From Oxalobacter vibrioformis (GTDB taxonomy: Bacteria > Pseudomonadota > Gammaproteobacteria > Burkholderiales > Burkholderiaceae_D), in contig NZ_CP098242.1 in NCBI RefSeq assembly GCF_027118995.1, positions 186,001 to 250,000 of the forward strand: a stretch of 64,000 bases of DNA, in the 5' to 3' direction. Positions 35,260 to 46,781 of the stretch are shown here, piece by piece; the stretch's first letter is position 1; each line of letters starts with the position of its first letter. The notes under the pieces were generated by a model. That model was not told the origin of the DNA. It saw only the letters and a list, made by a program, of their open reading frames with translations, and did no database searches. The position numbers and the translations under genes were made by a program.

Positions 35260-35901
35260 TTATTTGCCTTTAAGCAGAACGAGAAGAGCGCCTGAGCCGC
35301 CGTCAACCCCCTTTGCCTGCACAAAAGCGATGACCTCTTCTCTTTGCACCAGCCAGCCATGAACCAGTTTTTTAAGGACCGGCTCCTGGTTGACAGAACC
35401 CAGCCCTTTCCCATGAATTACCCTCACACAGCGAAACCCCTTGAGGGTACATCGTCGCAAAAATTCAACCAGCCTTTCACGCGCCTCATCACGCCTTTGT
35501 CCATGAAGGTCAAGCTCATCCTGGATAATCCAGTGGCCGCGCCTGAGCCTGCGCACCACTTCCTGTGCGATACCATTTTTTCTGTAACTCAGGTCGGCAT
35601 CGGTTTCCAGCAGGGTATCCACATTGAATTCATCGAAAATGGATTCATGAAGCGCTGCCTTGTTATCGGCAATTCGCTGGTTGGGAATTGGCGCAGGCTT
35701 GGGGGATTGCGGCACCACCCGGTCACTGGCGTCCAGCGGCACCACATCGCCAATACTGTCACGGAAAAGACTGGCTTCCCGCTCAACCTCCCGCTCTTTG
35801 CGACGACGCGCTTCCTCTTCCCGCTTTTCCGCTTCCTTTTTCTTTTTCAGCGTTTTATGCAGGGACTTCAGATCGGAAAAATCCTTGATGGGAGAAGACA
35901 T
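35260..35901 (-). CDS. Smr/MutS2-domain DNA-binding protein
   Basis: A 213-residue protein. Residues 1-60 form a highly charged coiled coil (KKKKEAEKREEEARRRKE). The Smr domain (about 125-213) has the motifs LDLHGQRRDEAR and VIHGKGLGS, associated with nuclease activity in MutS2-type proteins. It resembles E. coli SmrA/YdaL. ATG 35901 is used; a GTG six bases upstream is an alternative. It follows trxB on the same strand after 14 bases, so the two probably share a transcript. Confidence 0.88.
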   Translation of the reverse strand: MSSPIKDFSDLKSLHKTLKKKKEAEKREEEARRRKEREVEREASLFRDSIGDVVPLDASDRVVPQSPKPAPIPNQRIADNKAALHESIFDEFNVDTLLETDADLSYRKNGIAQEVVRRLRRGHWIIQDELDLHGQRRDEARERLVEFLRRCTLKGFRCVRVIHGKGLGSVNQEPVLKKLVHGWLVQREEVIAFVQAKGVDGGSGALLVLLKGK

Positions 35902-35915
35902 CGTCACCTGCCCTG

Positions 35916-36890
<975 letters not shown>

Positions 36891-36936
36891 TTATAAACTT
36901 GCACTCATTTTGTGCAAAATACATTAAAAGGCAGGG

Positions 36937-37074
36937 AATCGCTGATTAACGTGTTTTACGAGATGACGTGCAAGGCGCACGGAGCGCAGCAAGCGCGGCA
37001 TATCTAGGGATAGACAAGCTTGCGAGTACCGAAGAGCGCAGCAATTCGTTCGCAAAACACGTTAATCAGCGATT
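36937..37074. repeat. Intergenic inverted-repeat element, long-TIR form (copy 4)
   Basis: A 138-base element with near-perfect inverted ends (AATCGCTGATTAACGTGTTT at the left, exactly complemented at the right, then one mismatch and three more paired bases). The interior has GTGCAAGGCGCACGGAGCGC on one side and GAAGAGCGCAGCAA on the other. It shares the CAAGGCGCA core block with copies 2 and 3 but has different ends, so it is a sister type. It sits between divergent trxB and ftsK. The following stretch 37075-37295 shows no gene. Confidence 0.75.
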
Positions 37075-37295
37075 TCAAAATATAATATTCCCTGATTTTC
37101 ATACGCAGGGATCAAAACTTGTTAAGATTATAGACGAATACAAAACAGCTCACCTGACGCCCCGATAAAAGACGATATTTCCTGTCATAAATCAGACCGC
37201 AGGCCATGCTGGTAAACCTGAAAGCAACCCGATTTGGCTGGCGACCCGGCATGAATCAACAACACATACTGTCAGCATAACGAATAACCGGATTC

Positions 37296-39617
37296 ATGAG
37301 CAAAACCTCTTCTGTATACAAAAGAAACAAGGCACCCGCCAAACCGGTCCCTGCACCACCCAGCAGGCTGGTGCGTCTTTTGACTGAAGCACGCTGGTTT
37401 GTACTGATTGCCTTTACCCTTTTCTTTTTCATCATTCTTTATACCTATTCCAAAGCGGATCCGGGCTGGTCCCATGCCGTGCAGGTCGACAAAATAAACA
37501 ATATGGGCGGACGGGTCGGGGCCTGGATATCCGATCTGCTGCTTTTCACATTCGGCCTGTCTGCATGGTGGTGGGGCTTGTGGCTGCTTCGTGCCATCCT
37601 TCATGGCTATCGCCGTATCGCCAGCCTTTTGCTCCTGAAAGACACCCCAAAGCCGGGCTGGTTCCGAGACCGCCTGATGCCCAATCTGGGCTTTCTGATT
37701 CTGATCGCCTCTAGTGCTTCGATTGAATTCCTGCGCTTGTACTCAATGAAAGTACAGCTTCCGCGTGCGCCGGGCGGCGTACTGGGAGAATTGCTGGGGA
37801 CTCAGGCCATGCATCAGCTCGGTTTTACCGGTGCAACCCTGATTTTGCTTATCCTCTTTGCCTTGGGGCTAAGCCTTTTTCTCCAGATGTCCTGGCTTCA
37901 GCTTTCAGAGAGAATCGGTACCGTGGTGGAAGGCTTCTTTGCCATTTTCATCAAGGCTTACCGCATCCGCCAGGATCGTAAAATCGGGCAGGAAGCGACC
38001 ATCAAGCGGGAAGAAGTCGTCGTACAGGAAAAAGCCAAGGCGGTGGAAGCGCCTCCCATTCACATTGAGCCGCAAGTTACAGAAGTTCCCAAATCCGATC
38101 GGGCGGAGAAAGAAAGGCAGGTTGTGCTTTTCTCGGAACTCCAGGCGCTTCCGCCCCTGTCTCTCCTTGATGAAGCGGCTCCCCCCCAGGACATGGTGTC
38201 GGTTGAGACGCTCGAATTCACCAGCCGCCTGATTGAGAAAAAACTTTCCGACTTTGGTGTCAGCGCACGGGTAGTGACAGCACATCCCGGCCCGGTGGTT
38301 ACCCGCTATGAAATTGACCCGGCCACCGGTGTCAAAGGCAGCACCATCGTCAATCTGGAGCGCGATCTCGCCCGCGCGCTCTCTCTTGTGTCCATCCGGG
38401 TGATCGAAACCATCCCCGGCAAAAACTATATGGCACTGGAGTTGCCCAATCCAAAACGGCAGATTGTCCGCCTCACAGAAATCATCAGCTCCAAGGTATA
38501 CAGTGATGAATCATCCAGCCTGACCATTGCGCTGGGCAAAGATATTGCAGGCAACCCGGTCGTCGCTGATCTGGCGCGCATGCCGCATCTGCTGGTGGCA
38601 GGCACGACAGGCTCCGGTAAATCCGTTGCCATCAATGCAACGATCCTTTCCCTGCTGTACAAAGCCGATCCCAGCCAGGTACGCCTGATCCTGATTGACC
38701 CCAAAATGCTGGAACTCTCTATTTACGAGGGCATCCCGCACCTGCTGGCCCCTGTCGTTACCGACATGCGCCAGGCCGGCCATGCACTTAACTGGGCTGT
38801 TGCTGAGATGGAACGCCGGTACCGGCTCATGTCCCATGTGGGGGTACGCAATCTTTCCGGTTTTAACAATCGTATTGCTGAATCCAAAAAGCGCAACGAA
38901 CCCATTACCAACCCCTTCTCCCTCACGCCGGACAACCCTGAGCCGCTGGAAAGCCTCCCGAATATCGTCATCATCATTGATGAGCTGGCAGACCTGATGA
39001 TGGTTGTCGGCAAAAAGGTGGAAGAACTCATTGCACGCATCGCCCAGAAAGCCCGCGCCGCAGGTATCCACCTTATCCTGGCAACCCAGCGGCCATCTGT
39101 TGACGTGATTACCGGCCTGATCAAGGCCAACATCCCGACCCGTATTGCTTTTCAGGTCAGCAGCAAAATCGATTCCCGGACCATTTTGGACCAGATGGGC
39201 GCAGAAGCACTGCTGGGCCTGGGTGACATGCTTTACCTGCCACCGGGCACCGGACTGCCGATCCGTGCGCATGGTGCATTTGTTTCAGATGAAGAAGTCC
39301 AGCGTGTTGTCAATCACCTGAGGGAACATGGTGAGCCGGATTATGTCGAAGGTATACTGGAAGGCGGTACATTGGAAGACAACAATGTGGCCGCGTTTGG
39401 TGAAGGTGGCGGTGAGTCGGATGCCCTTTACGACCAGGCGGTTGCCGTCGTGCTGAAAAACCGCAGGGCATCGATTTCCCTGGTTCAGCGTCACTTGCGC
39501 ATCGGTTACAACCGGGCGGCACGTCTTCTTGAACAAATGGAACAAAGCGGCGTCGTATCCCCCATGCAAAGCAATGGCAACCGGGAGATCCTTGTTCCCG
39601 TACAACCTCAGGATTAA
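37296..39617 (+). CDS. ftsK: DNA translocase FtsK
   Basis: A 773-residue septal DNA pump that resolves and clears chromosomes at division. Four membrane segments lie in residues 30-210, followed by a short linker (about 225-290). The RecA-like motor has Walker A GTTGSGKS (about 435-442), Walker [14 protein letters not shown] (about 555-567) and [21 protein letters not shown]. The gamma winged helix (about 705-773) recognises KOPS sequences, with [20 protein letters not shown]. lolA follows after 24 bases, the usual order. The length is at the short end for Gram-negative FtsK because the linker is short. Confidence 0.95.
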   Translation: MSKTSSVYKRNKAPAKPVPAPPSRLVRLLTEARWFVLIAFTLFFFIILYTYSKADPGWSHAVQVDKINNMGGRVGAWISDLLLFTFGLSAWWWGLWLLRAILHGYRRIASLLLLKDTPKPGWFRDRLMPNLGFLILIASSASIEFLRLYSMKVQLPRAPGGVLGELLGTQAMHQLGFTGATLILLILFALGLSLFLQMSWLQLSERIGTVVEGFFAIFIKAYRIRQDRKIGQEATIKREEVVVQEKAKAVEAPPIHIEPQVTEVPKSDRAEKERQVVLFSELQALPPLSLLDEAAPPQDMVSVETLEFTSRLIEKKLSDFGVSARVVTAHPGPVVTRYEIDPATGVKGSTIVNLERDLARALSLVSIRVIETIPGKNYMALELPNPKRQIVRLTEIISSKVYSDESSSLTIALGKDIAGNPVVADLARMPHLLVAGTTGSGKSVAINATILSLLYKADPSQVRLILIDPKMLELSIYEGIPHLLAPVVTDMRQAGHALNWAVAEMERRYRLMSHVGVRNLSGFNNRIAESKKRNEPITNPFSLTPDNPEPLESLPNIVIIIDELADLMMVVGKKVEELIARIAQKARAAGIHLILATQRPSVDVITGLIKANIPTRIAFQVSSKIDSRTILDQMGAEALLGLGDMLYLPPGTGLPIRAHGAFVSDEEVQRVVNHLREHGEPDYVEGILEGGTLEDNNVAAFGEGGGESDALYDQAVAVVLKNRRASISLVQRHLRIGYNRAARLLEQMEQSGVVSPMQSNGNREILVPVQPQD

Positions 39618-39641
39618 CCACGGAAAACAGGGCATCATACC

Positions 39642-40298
39642 ATGAAAAAAAATCAAACAATGAGACTTTCCCGATTGAAGCAATTCGCTGTGCTTGCTGC
39701 ATTCATCAGCTTTCCGCTCCTGGCCGGTGCATCCGGCATTGAACAGTTCAAAAATTTCCTGGCCAACACAAAATCAGCCCGCGGCGAATTTGCACAGGTT
39801 CAGGTCAAGCAGGAAGCCGAAGGAAAGCTGCGCATGGGTACGCCAGCTATGGGAACATTTCTCTTTTCCAAACCGGGGAAATTCATCTGGACCTATAAAA
39901 AACCTTATGAACAGGTTCTCCAGGCTGATGGAAAGACGCTTTACATCTATGACAAGGACTTGAATCAGGTCACCACCAAAAAGCTCGGATCTGCACTGGG
40001 CGCGAGCCCGGCAGCCATCCTTTTTGGCAGCACCGACATTGAAAAGAACTTCAGGCTGGCAGAAAACGGAACGCGTGACGGGTTGGAATGGATGGAGGCA
40101 ACGCCAAAAGACAAGGAAAATACTTTTCAGCGTATCAACATCGGCATGCAAAACAATGTGCCTGTTGCCATGGAGCTGCATGATGCCATGGGACAGCTTT
40201 CATTGATCAAGTTTACGAAGTTTGAAAAAAATCCGGCTCTGAAAGCGGATACCTTCAAATTTGTCATGCCAAAAGGCGCAGACCTTTTTGAAAATTAG
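39642..40298 (+). CDS. lolA: Outer-membrane lipoprotein carrier protein LolA
   Basis: A periplasmic chaperone that ferries lipoproteins from LolCDE to LolB. It is 218 residues with a signal peptide (LKQFAVLAAFISFPLLAGASG). The family patterns FKNFLANTKSARGEFAQV, KPGKFIWTYKKPYEQVLQADGKTLYIYD and LNQVTTKKLG are visible. A second ATG 18 bases in (MRLSRLKQF) is an alternative start. It is downstream of ftsK and probably co-transcribed. It converges with ispF. Confidence 0.93.
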   Translation: MKKNQTMRLSRLKQFAVLAAFISFPLLAGASGIEQFKNFLANTKSARGEFAQVQVKQEAEGKLRMGTPAMGTFLFSKPGKFIWTYKKPYEQVLQADGKTLYIYDKDLNQVTTKKLGSALGASPAAILFGSTDIEKNFRLAENGTRDGLEWMEATPKDKENTFQRINIGMQNNVPVAMELHDAMGQLSLIKFTKFEKNPALKADTFKFVMPKGADLFEN

Positions 40299-40320
40299 GG
40301 CCTGTAATGCCAAAAGGTTG

Positions 40321-40815
40321 CTATCCTTCATCAGCCATAACAAGCGCAACCGCTTCAGCAGCAATGCCTTCTTCGCGGCCTAGATAGCCCAGCTTCTCAT
40401 TCGTCTTGGCCTTGATGTTGACCTGTTCAATAGACAGGCCCAGATCCTGTGCAATATGCTCACGCATTTTCGGGATATGCGGAGCCATTTTCGGCGCCTG
40501 CGCAATGATCGTCGCATCAATATTCGCAATGGCATAACCGGCTGACCGGACCAGATCAGCTGTAGCACGCAACAAAACCCTTGAATCCGCACCCTTGAAC
40601 CGCGCATCAGTGTCAGGAAAATGTGTGCCGATATCTCCCAGGGCGGCTGCGCCCATCAGGGCATCGGTCACCGCATGCAGCAGGACATCCGCATCAGAAT
40701 GGCCCATCAGCCCCATCCTGTGGGGGATATTGACCCCGCCGATAATCAGTTCCCGGTCTGCAACAAGCGCATGACAGTCATATCCCTGGCCAATGCGATA
40801 TGGCAGTTTCTTCAT
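40321..40815 (-). CDS. ispF: 2-C-methyl-D-erythritol 2,4-cyclodiphosphate synthase
   Basis: The fifth enzyme of the MEP isoprenoid pathway, 164 residues. The zinc-binding DxH motif is in GYDCHAL, followed by [28 protein letters not shown] and [19 protein letters not shown], and the nucleotide loop [25 protein letters not shown] 40815 overlaps the ispD stop by one base, so translation is coupled. The common ispD-ispF order is kept. Confidence 0.95.
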   Translation of the reverse strand: MKKLPYRIGQGYDCHALVADRELIIGGVNIPHRMGLMGHSDADVLLHAVTDALMGAAALGDIGTHFPDTDARFKGADSRVLLRATADLVRSAGYAIANIDATIIAQAPKMAPHIPKMREHIAQDLGLSIEQVNIKAKTNEKLGYLGREEGIAAEAVALVMADEG

Positions 40816-41585
40816 CAAGACTTTCCTTGTTTTTTATCTGTTCTGTTCTTGCGGGCACGTTTTCTGGCGGCCCTGGCTTTCAGGAACATCTCGACTAGGC
40901 TCATATCAGCCGGTCGGGTGATCTTACTGTTGCTCAAATGCCCCTCCACCAGTTTAGGCATAAAACCCATCGCCTCAATCGCACCGGCATCATCCGTGAC
41001 ATCCGGGTTCTGCTGTATGGCCTGTACCAGTGCACCATAACGAAACATCTGGGGAGTCTGGGCCAGCCAGAGTCCTTCTCTTGATATCGTTTCAACACGC
41101 GACTTGTCTATCCGTTTCACCGTATCCACGACCGGCAATGCCAGAATCCCGCCTACCGGATGGTCACCGACTTCATCAACCAGATATTTGACCAGTTCCG
41201 GGGTCAGGCCGGGCCTTGCCGCATCATGAACCAGTATCCAGTCTTTAAGGGAAAGCCGGGAAGAAATCGCTTCCAGACCATTAAGAACAGAATCACGGCG
41301 GGTCTCGCCACCGCAACGCAAAAAAGTCACCTTGTTGGTTCGTGAATTGATCTTTTTTGAAACAATATATTCATCAATCCAGGCATCTGTCAGGCTCAAA
41401 ACCACATACACATGTTCGATTTCGGGACAGGCGCTGAAAACTTCAATGACATGCTGGAGAACCGGTTTGCCGGCAAGCTGCAGGTATTGTTTGGGTATAG
41501 GCACTCCCATACGCTGACCGACACCTGCGGCGGGAATCAGCACATAATATCGCGAAGCATTGGATGCTGCTTGTTTGTCCGGCAT
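40815..41585 (-). CDS. ispD: 2-C-methyl-D-erythritol 4-phosphate cytidylyltransferase
   Basis: The third enzyme of the MEP pathway, 256 residues. The nucleotidyltransferase start [21 protein letters not shown] is intact. Also present are [16 protein letters not shown], the [10 protein letters not shown] motif and [12 protein letters not shown] basic C-terminal tail (about 240-256, [17 protein letters not shown]) exceeds the normal length by about 20 residues. It is divergent from mfd with a gap of 135 bases. Confidence 0.94.
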   Translation of the reverse strand: MPDKQAASNASRYYVLIPAAGVGQRMGVPIPKQYLQLAGKPVLQHVIEVFSACPEIEHVYVVLSLTDAWIDEYIVSKKINSRTNKVTFLRCGGETRRDSVLNGLEAISSRLSLKDWILVHDAARPGLTPELVKYLVDEVGDHPVGGILALPVVDTVKRIDKSRVETISREGLWLAQTPQMFRYGALVQAIQQNPDVTDDAGAIEAMGFMPKLVEGHLSNSKITRPADMSLVEMFLKARAARKRARKNRTDKKQGKS

Positions 41586-41720
41586 ATAAAAGAACTCGAT
41601 TGTGACTTGCGAAAAGACAGCAACGACAAATTCCGTGTTGGATTATAATGACACAATTGATTGGACTTTCATATAGGACGAACTGGTCTTTGGGCCAAAT
41701 TCGTCTTTTTTGTTTTATTA

Positions 41721-44700
41721 ATGCCAGCCGATTTCAAGAAATTCCTCCCCCGCCCCGGTCAGCGTTATGCCCTGCCAGTTCTGCATGGATCGGCAGATTC
41801 GCTTGCTATTACACTGGCCGCCGCCGAGCTCAAGGGGCAAAACCGCATGCTGGTTGTTGTGACCGCTCATGCGTCCGATGCACGCCGCATCCTGGAAGAA
41901 ATTCCCTGGTTTCACAAAGACCCGGAAAACCCCCTTCGCTGCCATCTCCTGCCGGATTGGGAAACCCTTCCCTACGATACCTTTTCCCCTCACCAGGACC
42001 TGGTATCACAGCGTCTTGCCACACTCTATGAAATCCAGAATGGCCGGTGTGACGTCCTGATCGTGCCTGCTACAACCGCACTCCTCAAGCTTGCCCCTCC
42101 CGCTTTTCTCGCGGCCTATACCTTCTTTTTCAGGCAGGATGAAAGAATAGATGAAGCCCAGCTGCGCTCCCAGCTGACACTGGCCGGATACCACCATGTC
42201 TCCCAGGTCATGTCACCGGGTGAATATTCGGTACGTGGCGGCCTGATTGATCTTTTTCCGATGGGATCGAGCCTGCCGTACCGCCTGGATCTTTTCGGCG
42301 ACACGATTGAAACGATCAAGACGTTTGACGCAGACTCCCAGCGTTCTCTTTATCCCGTCCCCGAAATGCGCATTCTTCCCGGGCGGGAGTTCCCCACGGA
42401 TGAAGAAGCACGGGCTTTTTTCCGAAGCCGCTGGCGTGAAGTCTTTGAGGGAGACCCCACCCTTTCCGTCATCTACCGGGACATTGCATCCGGTATCACC
42501 TCGGCCGGTATCGAATACTACCTGCCCCTCTTCTTTGAAGAAACCGCCACTCTTTTCCATTACCTGCCGGACGATGCGGTATTTACGCTGGTTGGCAATG
42601 TTGACGACGCTATTGAGCGTTTCTGGACAGACACGCTCTCGCGCTACGCTTTCCTGCGTGCCGATCGTGAGCGTCCTGTACTGCCGCCAGAGCAGCTTTT
42701 TCTCAAAAGCGAGGATTTCTTCGTTCTGGCAAAACCGCATGCACGCTGGGTACTCCAGACAGATGATGCGCCCTCTGAACTCTCATCCCCCATACCGGAT
42801 ATCACCATCAATCGCCGGGCGGATGACCCGTTGAGCAATCTGCGAGCCTGGCTGGGTAAAAGCGGCAAACGCACACTGATCTGCGCGGAATCTGCCGGAC
42901 GCCGGGAAACCATGCAGCAGCTTTTCAATGAGTACAACCTGCCCGTGGCACCATGCAGCAGCTACGTGGATTTCGTTACCTCGGATGAGCCGCTGATGTT
43001 TGGTATTTCTCCCATCCAGAGCGGCTTTTCGCTTGGCCATGTGCTGGGCGATTTGAACCTCATCACCGAAACCGAGCTATATGCCAATTCCGGCAGGCGG
43101 GCGGGCAGAAAACGCCAGGAAGGCGCCATCCAGATCGAGCACATGGTGCGCGATCTGTCAGAACTCAAAATCGGCGATCCGGTTGTCCATGCCAACCACG
43201 GCATCGGCCGGTACCGTGGCCTGGTGAGCATGGATCTTGGGCAGGGTGAAACCGAATTTCTGCTCCTGCATTATGCCCAGAATACAGCGCTATACGTTCC
43301 CGTTTCCCAACTGCACGTCATTTCCCGCTATGCCGGCACCTCCCCCGATGATGCGCCACTGCACACGCTGGGATCAGGGCAATGGGAAAAAGCCCGACAG
43401 CAGGCAGCCAGGAAAGTCCACGACACCGCCGCAGAACTGCTTGACCTTTATGCGAAAAGGGCCATGCGAAAAGGACATGCCTTCCCGCTGACGATGCGGG
43501 ATTATGAAGTATTTGCAGACAGCTTCGACTTCGAGGAAACACCGGATCAGTCAGCGGCAATCCAGGCGGTCATCGAAGACATGACATCGGACAAACCGAT
43601 GGACCGTCTCATCTGCGGCGATGTCGGCTTTGGCAAAACCGAGGTAGCGCTCCGCGCCGCCTTCATCGCCGTCATGGGCGGCAAACAGGTCGCTATCCTT
43701 GCGCCCACAACGCTTTTGGCTGAACAGCATGCCCAGACCTTTGCGGATCGCTTTGCCGACTGGCCGATACGTATTGCCGAGCTTTCCCGCTTCAAGACCG
43801 CCAAACAGGTAACCCAGACCATCAAGGCACTGGCAGACGGCACCGTGGATATTGTTATCGGCACGCACAAGCTGCTTTCAAAGGATGTGCACTTTGCCCG
43901 TCTCGGACTGGTCATCATTGATGAAGAACACCGTTTTGGCGTGCGCCAGAAAGAAGCATTGAAAACCCTGCGAACCGATGTGGATGTGCTGACACTCACG
44001 GCCACCCCCATTCCCCGGACACTCGGCATGGCACTGGAAGGCCTGCGAAGCTTCTCCATCATCGCGACCGCACCGCAAAAAAGGCTGGCCATCAAGACCT
44101 TTGTCCGCAGCGAAAATGACTCCGTCATCCGCGAAGCCTGCCAACGCGAACTCAAGCGCGGCGGACAGGTGTACTTCCTGCATAACGAAGTGGAAACCAT
44201 CGAAAACCGCCGGGCCATGCTGGAAAAACTCCTGCCGGAAGCCCGGATCGGCGTGGCGCACGGCCAGATGCACGAACGCGACCTGGAAAAGGTCATGCGG
44301 GATTTCGTCGCCCAGCGATACAACATCCTTTTGTGCACCACCATCATTGAAACCGGCATTGACGTGCCCAATGCCAACACCATGCTCATGCACCGGGCTG
44401 ACAAATTCGGACTCGCCCAGCTTCACCAGCTTCGGGGAAGAATCGGACGCTCACACCACCAGGCTTATGCCTACCTGATGGTGCATGACACGATGACACT
44501 TTCCAAACCGGCGCAAAGGCGGCTTGACGCCATCCGTCAGATGGAAGACCTCGGCAGTGGCTTTTTTCTGGCCATGCACGATCTGGAAATACGCGGTGCA
44601 GGTGAAGTGCTGGGAGATGAACAATCCGGTGAAATTCAGGAAATCGGCTTTCAGCTGTACTCCGACATGCTGAAAGAAGCCGTACGTGCCATGAAAAAAG

Positions 44701-45167
44701 GCGAAGAACCTGATTTTGACGCCTCTTTCAGAACAACAACCGAAATCAATCTCCATACCCCGGCGCTTTTGCCATCTGACTACTGTGCAGGCGTCAACGA
44801 ACGCCTGTCCCTGTACAAGCGTCTGGCCAGCAGCGAAACCCCGGAAGAAATAAGCGACCTGCAGGAGGAAATGATTGACCGTTTCGGCAAACTGCCGGAT
44901 GAGGCACAGGCCCTGATTGATACCCATCGCCTGCGTATCCTTGCAAAAACGGCAGGGATTACCAAAATCGACGCCCATGCCGAAGCCATTTCGTTGCAGT
45001 TCATGCCCAATCCGCCGATAGATGCGCTGAAAATCATTGAGCTGATCCAGAAAGACAAGAATATCCGACTGAACGGCCCCGAAAAACTGCGGATTACGGC
45101 AAAAACCCCCGATCTCAATTCCCGTGTAGCAAAAATCCGGTCAACAATACAGTCACTGACGGCCTAG
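41721..45167 (+). CDS. mfd: Transcription-repair coupling factor
   Basis: Releases RNA polymerase stalled at DNA damage and recruits UvrA. It is 1,148 residues, the normal size. The N-terminal UvrB-like domains include VVTAHASDARRILEEIPWF and PDWETLPYDTFSPH. The RNA-polymerase interaction domain has IGDPVVHANHGIGRYRGLV. The motor has GDVGFGKTEVALRAAF (Walker A), DEEHRFGVRQKE and LTATPIPRTLGMAL. The C-terminal domain follows. ATG 41721 gives a usual start (PADFKKFLPRPGQRY); an upstream TTG 60 bases earlier has no support. Confidence 0.95.
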   Translation: MPADFKKFLPRPGQRYALPVLHGSADSLAITLAAAELKGQNRMLVVVTAHASDARRILEEIPWFHKDPENPLRCHLLPDWETLPYDTFSPHQDLVSQRLATLYEIQNGRCDVLIVPATTALLKLAPPAFLAAYTFFFRQDERIDEAQLRSQLTLAGYHHVSQVMSPGEYSVRGGLIDLFPMGSSLPYRLDLFGDTIETIKTFDADSQRSLYPVPEMRILPGREFPTDEEARAFFRSRWREVFEGDPTLSVIYRDIASGITSAGIEYYLPLFFEETATLFHYLPDDAVFTLVGNVDDAIERFWTDTLSRYAFLRADRERPVLPPEQLFLKSEDFFVLAKPHARWVLQTDDAPSELSSPIPDITINRRADDPLSNLRAWLGKSGKRTLICAESAGRRETMQQLFNEYNLPVAPCSSYVDFVTSDEPLMFGISPIQSGFSLGHVLGDLNLITETELYANSGRRAGRKRQEGAIQIEHMVRDLSELKIGDPVVHANHGIGRYRGLVSMDLGQGETEFLLLHYAQNTALYVPVSQLHVISRYAGTSPDDAPLHTLGSGQWEKARQQAARKVHDTAAELLDLYAKRAMRKGHAFPLTMRDYEVFADSFDFEETPDQSAAIQAVIEDMTSDKPMDRLICGDVGFGKTEVALRAAFIAVMGGKQVAILAPTTLLAEQHAQTFADRFADWPIRIAELSRFKTAKQVTQTIKALADGTVDIVIGTHKLLSKDVHFARLGLVIIDEEHRFGVRQKEALKTLRTDVDVLTLTATPIPRTLGMALEGLRSFSIIATAPQKRLAIKTFVRSENDSVIREACQRELKRGGQVYFLHNEVETIENRRAMLEKLLPEARIGVAHGQMHERDLEKVMRDFVAQRYNILLCTTIIETGIDVPNANTMLMHRADKFGLAQLHQLRGRIGRSHHQAYAYLMVHDTMTLSKPAQRRLDAIRQMEDLGSGFFLAMHDLEIRGAGEVLGDEQSGEIQEIGFQLYSDMLKEAVRAMKKGEEPDFDASFRTTTEINLHTPALLPSDYCAGVNERLSLYKRLASSETPEEISDLQEEMIDRFGKLPDEAQALIDTHRLRILAKTAGITKIDAHAEAISLQFMPNPPIDALKIIELIQKDKNIRLNGPEKLRITAKTPDLNSRVAKIRSTIQSLTA

Positions 45168-45174
45168 GCTCAGC

Positions 45175-45414
45175 CTATGCCCGATTTTTCGCATCATCCA
45201 GCGCATGTTTTTCGATGACCTTGTGCGCCAACGCCTTGGCTTCTTCCAGCGCCTCCTTGTAGGTACCGGAAACAACAGGAACCACATGCCGCTCCGAATG
45301 ATGGTCATCCCCTTCATACAGCAAAACAACGCCCTGAAACTGTCTGTCATCCGTTTCAATAACCATGGGTTTGGCATGATAACGTCCCACCATGAATTTC
45401 AGCTCATCTTTCAT
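45175..45414 (-). CDS. Small hypothetical protein
   Basis: A 79-residue cytoplasmic protein (MKDELKFMVGRYHAKPM and so on) with an acidic/histidine-rich centre (YEGDDHHSERH) and an Ala/Lys helix at the end. AAAGGAG seven bases before ATG 45414 fixes the start. Its stop is eight bases from the converging mfd stop, where a short inverted repeat (GGCCTAGGCT with AGCCTATGCC) may terminate both. It sits next to three small stress-type genes; no family recognised. Confidence 0.65.
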   Translation of the reverse strand: MKDELKFMVGRYHAKPMVIETDDRQFQGVVLLYEGDDHHSERHVVPVVSGTYKEALEEAKALAHKVIEKHALDDAKNRA

Positions 45415-45571
45415 CACGTTCTCCTTTGGTTGCCGGTCTTGCGATAGATCACCTGAATACAGATTATACGTAATCCCATTCCCGGCGTAACGGATATTCA
45501 TCAATCCCGTTATTTTTTATGCTTCTACGATATACCTCATTATCATCAGGCTGTGATGTCAGGAGAGAAAA

Positions 45572-46081
45572 ATGAAAAACGAACCCGTAATGCAAACGCG
45601 AATTGTCGGCGTATTTGAATCCCGTGACCATGCGGACAATGTGGCCGACCTGTTAACGCAAAAAGGAATACCGCGCGACCAGATCACATTAAGCCATGTC
45701 GGCGAACACAGGGACATTCCAGGGCAGGTACCGGTACAGGAATCGGTATTTGATGAGCTGAATCATTTTTTTCACTCCCTTTTCGATGATGCGGATGAAG
45801 AAAAAATCCGGGAAGCCTATGCCCGTGCCACGAAAACAGGAAATGTCGTTGTCTCGGTCGATACCCGCGATGGAGACCAGGCCAAAAAAATTTCGGATTT
45901 CATGAGCGACATCTACCGCAGCAAGGGACGTGAAAAACCGTCGGAAAAATCCCCTGAAAAAACCCCGGCACCTCGCGATGCGGAACAAAAGCACCTGGAT
46001 GCGGCAACCTCAGGCATCCCGGAATCACTTGTTTTTACAAATATCTTTGACAAGGTGGAAGACGAAGCGGGAAAACCATGA
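45572..46081 (+). CDS. Small stress-type protein with an N-terminal GSP17M-like module
   Basis: A 169-residue protein. Residues 9-110 resemble the general-stress-protein 17M module: IVGVFESRDHADNVADLLTQ at the start, then DITLSHVGE-like and NVVVSVDTRDGDQAKKISDF later. The tail (112-169) is Lys/Glu/Pro-rich. AGGAGAG stands before the ATG. The paralogue at 46261-46746 has the same N-terminal fold pattern, so this is a duplicated pair. Confidence 0.7.
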   Translation: MKNEPVMQTRIVGVFESRDHADNVADLLTQKGIPRDQITLSHVGEHRDIPGQVPVQESVFDELNHFFHSLFDDADEEKIREAYARATKTGNVVVSVDTRDGDQAKKISDFMSDIYRSKGREKPSEKSPEKTPAPRDAEQKHLDAATSGIPESLVFTNIFDKVEDEAGKP

Positions 46082-46104
46082 AACCCGGTGACATTCTCCT
46101 TATA

Positions 46105-46124
46105 CGCGCCCGTTACCGGGCGCG
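46105..46124 (+). terminator. Terminator after the first GSP17M-like gene
   Basis: CGCGCCCG, loop TTAC, CGGGCGCG: a perfect 8-bp stem followed by AATTGTTTAG. The T run is weak. Confidence 0.7.
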
Positions 46125-46260
46125 AATTGTTTAGATTTGTCAAAGATTGCGTACTTGCACATCTCAAAGCCGCTATCTCCGGAACAAGCTGATGCCCGGA
46201 TGGTCTTAAAAAAGTCACATCCTTACCATCGCATCACTTAATGAATGGAGATAAATCGAT

Positions 46261-46746
46261 ATGAACAATCTTTCTTACAGCATGGTTGTCGGTGTATACC
46301 AGTCACCTGAAATCGCCAAACACGCTATTAACGAACTCGTCAAGGACGGCTACTCTGCCGATCAGATTCATATCCGTTCAAAAACGGCCAATGACCTGGG
46401 GCCGGCAACAACAGATGAAAGCACTTGTGACCTGTATGGCAATATCAAGGGCAACCTGGATAATTTCTTCCATGGCATGACGGACGGCGACAGCCATTCC
46501 CGGATTCTGGATGAATATGCCAAAGTGCTTGAAGCCGGCAACACCATCATTTCTGTTGATGCGGATAATGATGTGGCGGCCAATAAAGCAGCGGCCCTGA
46601 TGAGCCAAAACGCTGCCGTGGCCAGTGACTATACCGCAACCTCACCAAAAGAGTCTGATATTTCCGATACCGGTTCCTGGTCTGGTGTGAAAATCTTTAA
46701 AGGCACAAAATACAGCGACTACAAGGGGTCAAAAAGAAGCCACTGA
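46261..46746 (+). CDS. Small stress-type protein, paralogue of 45572-46081
   Basis: A 161-residue protein: SMVVGVYQSPEIAKHAINEL, a mid-region FFHGMTDGDSHSRILDEYAK, and NTIISVDADNDVAANKAAAL. These line up with IVGVFESRDHADNVADLL, FFHSLFDDADEEKIREAY and NVVVSVDTRDGDQAKKI of the neighbour. The C-terminal 30 residues are Ser/Lys-rich. GGAG lies 11 bases before the ATG. It is followed after 35 bases by an amphipathic small protein, and a terminator follows that. Confidence 0.72.
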   Translation: MNNLSYSMVVGVYQSPEIAKHAINELVKDGYSADQIHIRSKTANDLGPATTDESTCDLYGNIKGNLDNFFHGMTDGDSHSRILDEYAKVLEAGNTIISVDADNDVAANKAAALMSQNAAVASDYTATSPKESDISDTGSWSGVKIFKGTKYSDYKGSKRSH

Positions 46747-46781
46747 TCCTAATATTCACAACCGTCGATTCGGAGGAAAAA

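Noticed and set aside
36937..37074. CRISPR or tandem array
   Set aside because: There is one pair of inverted repeats around a single unit, not direct repeats with spacers; no cas gene is in the window.
42213..44426. Several minus-strand open frames within mfd
   Set aside because: They have no start signals and no family features, and arise from the codon bias of mfd.
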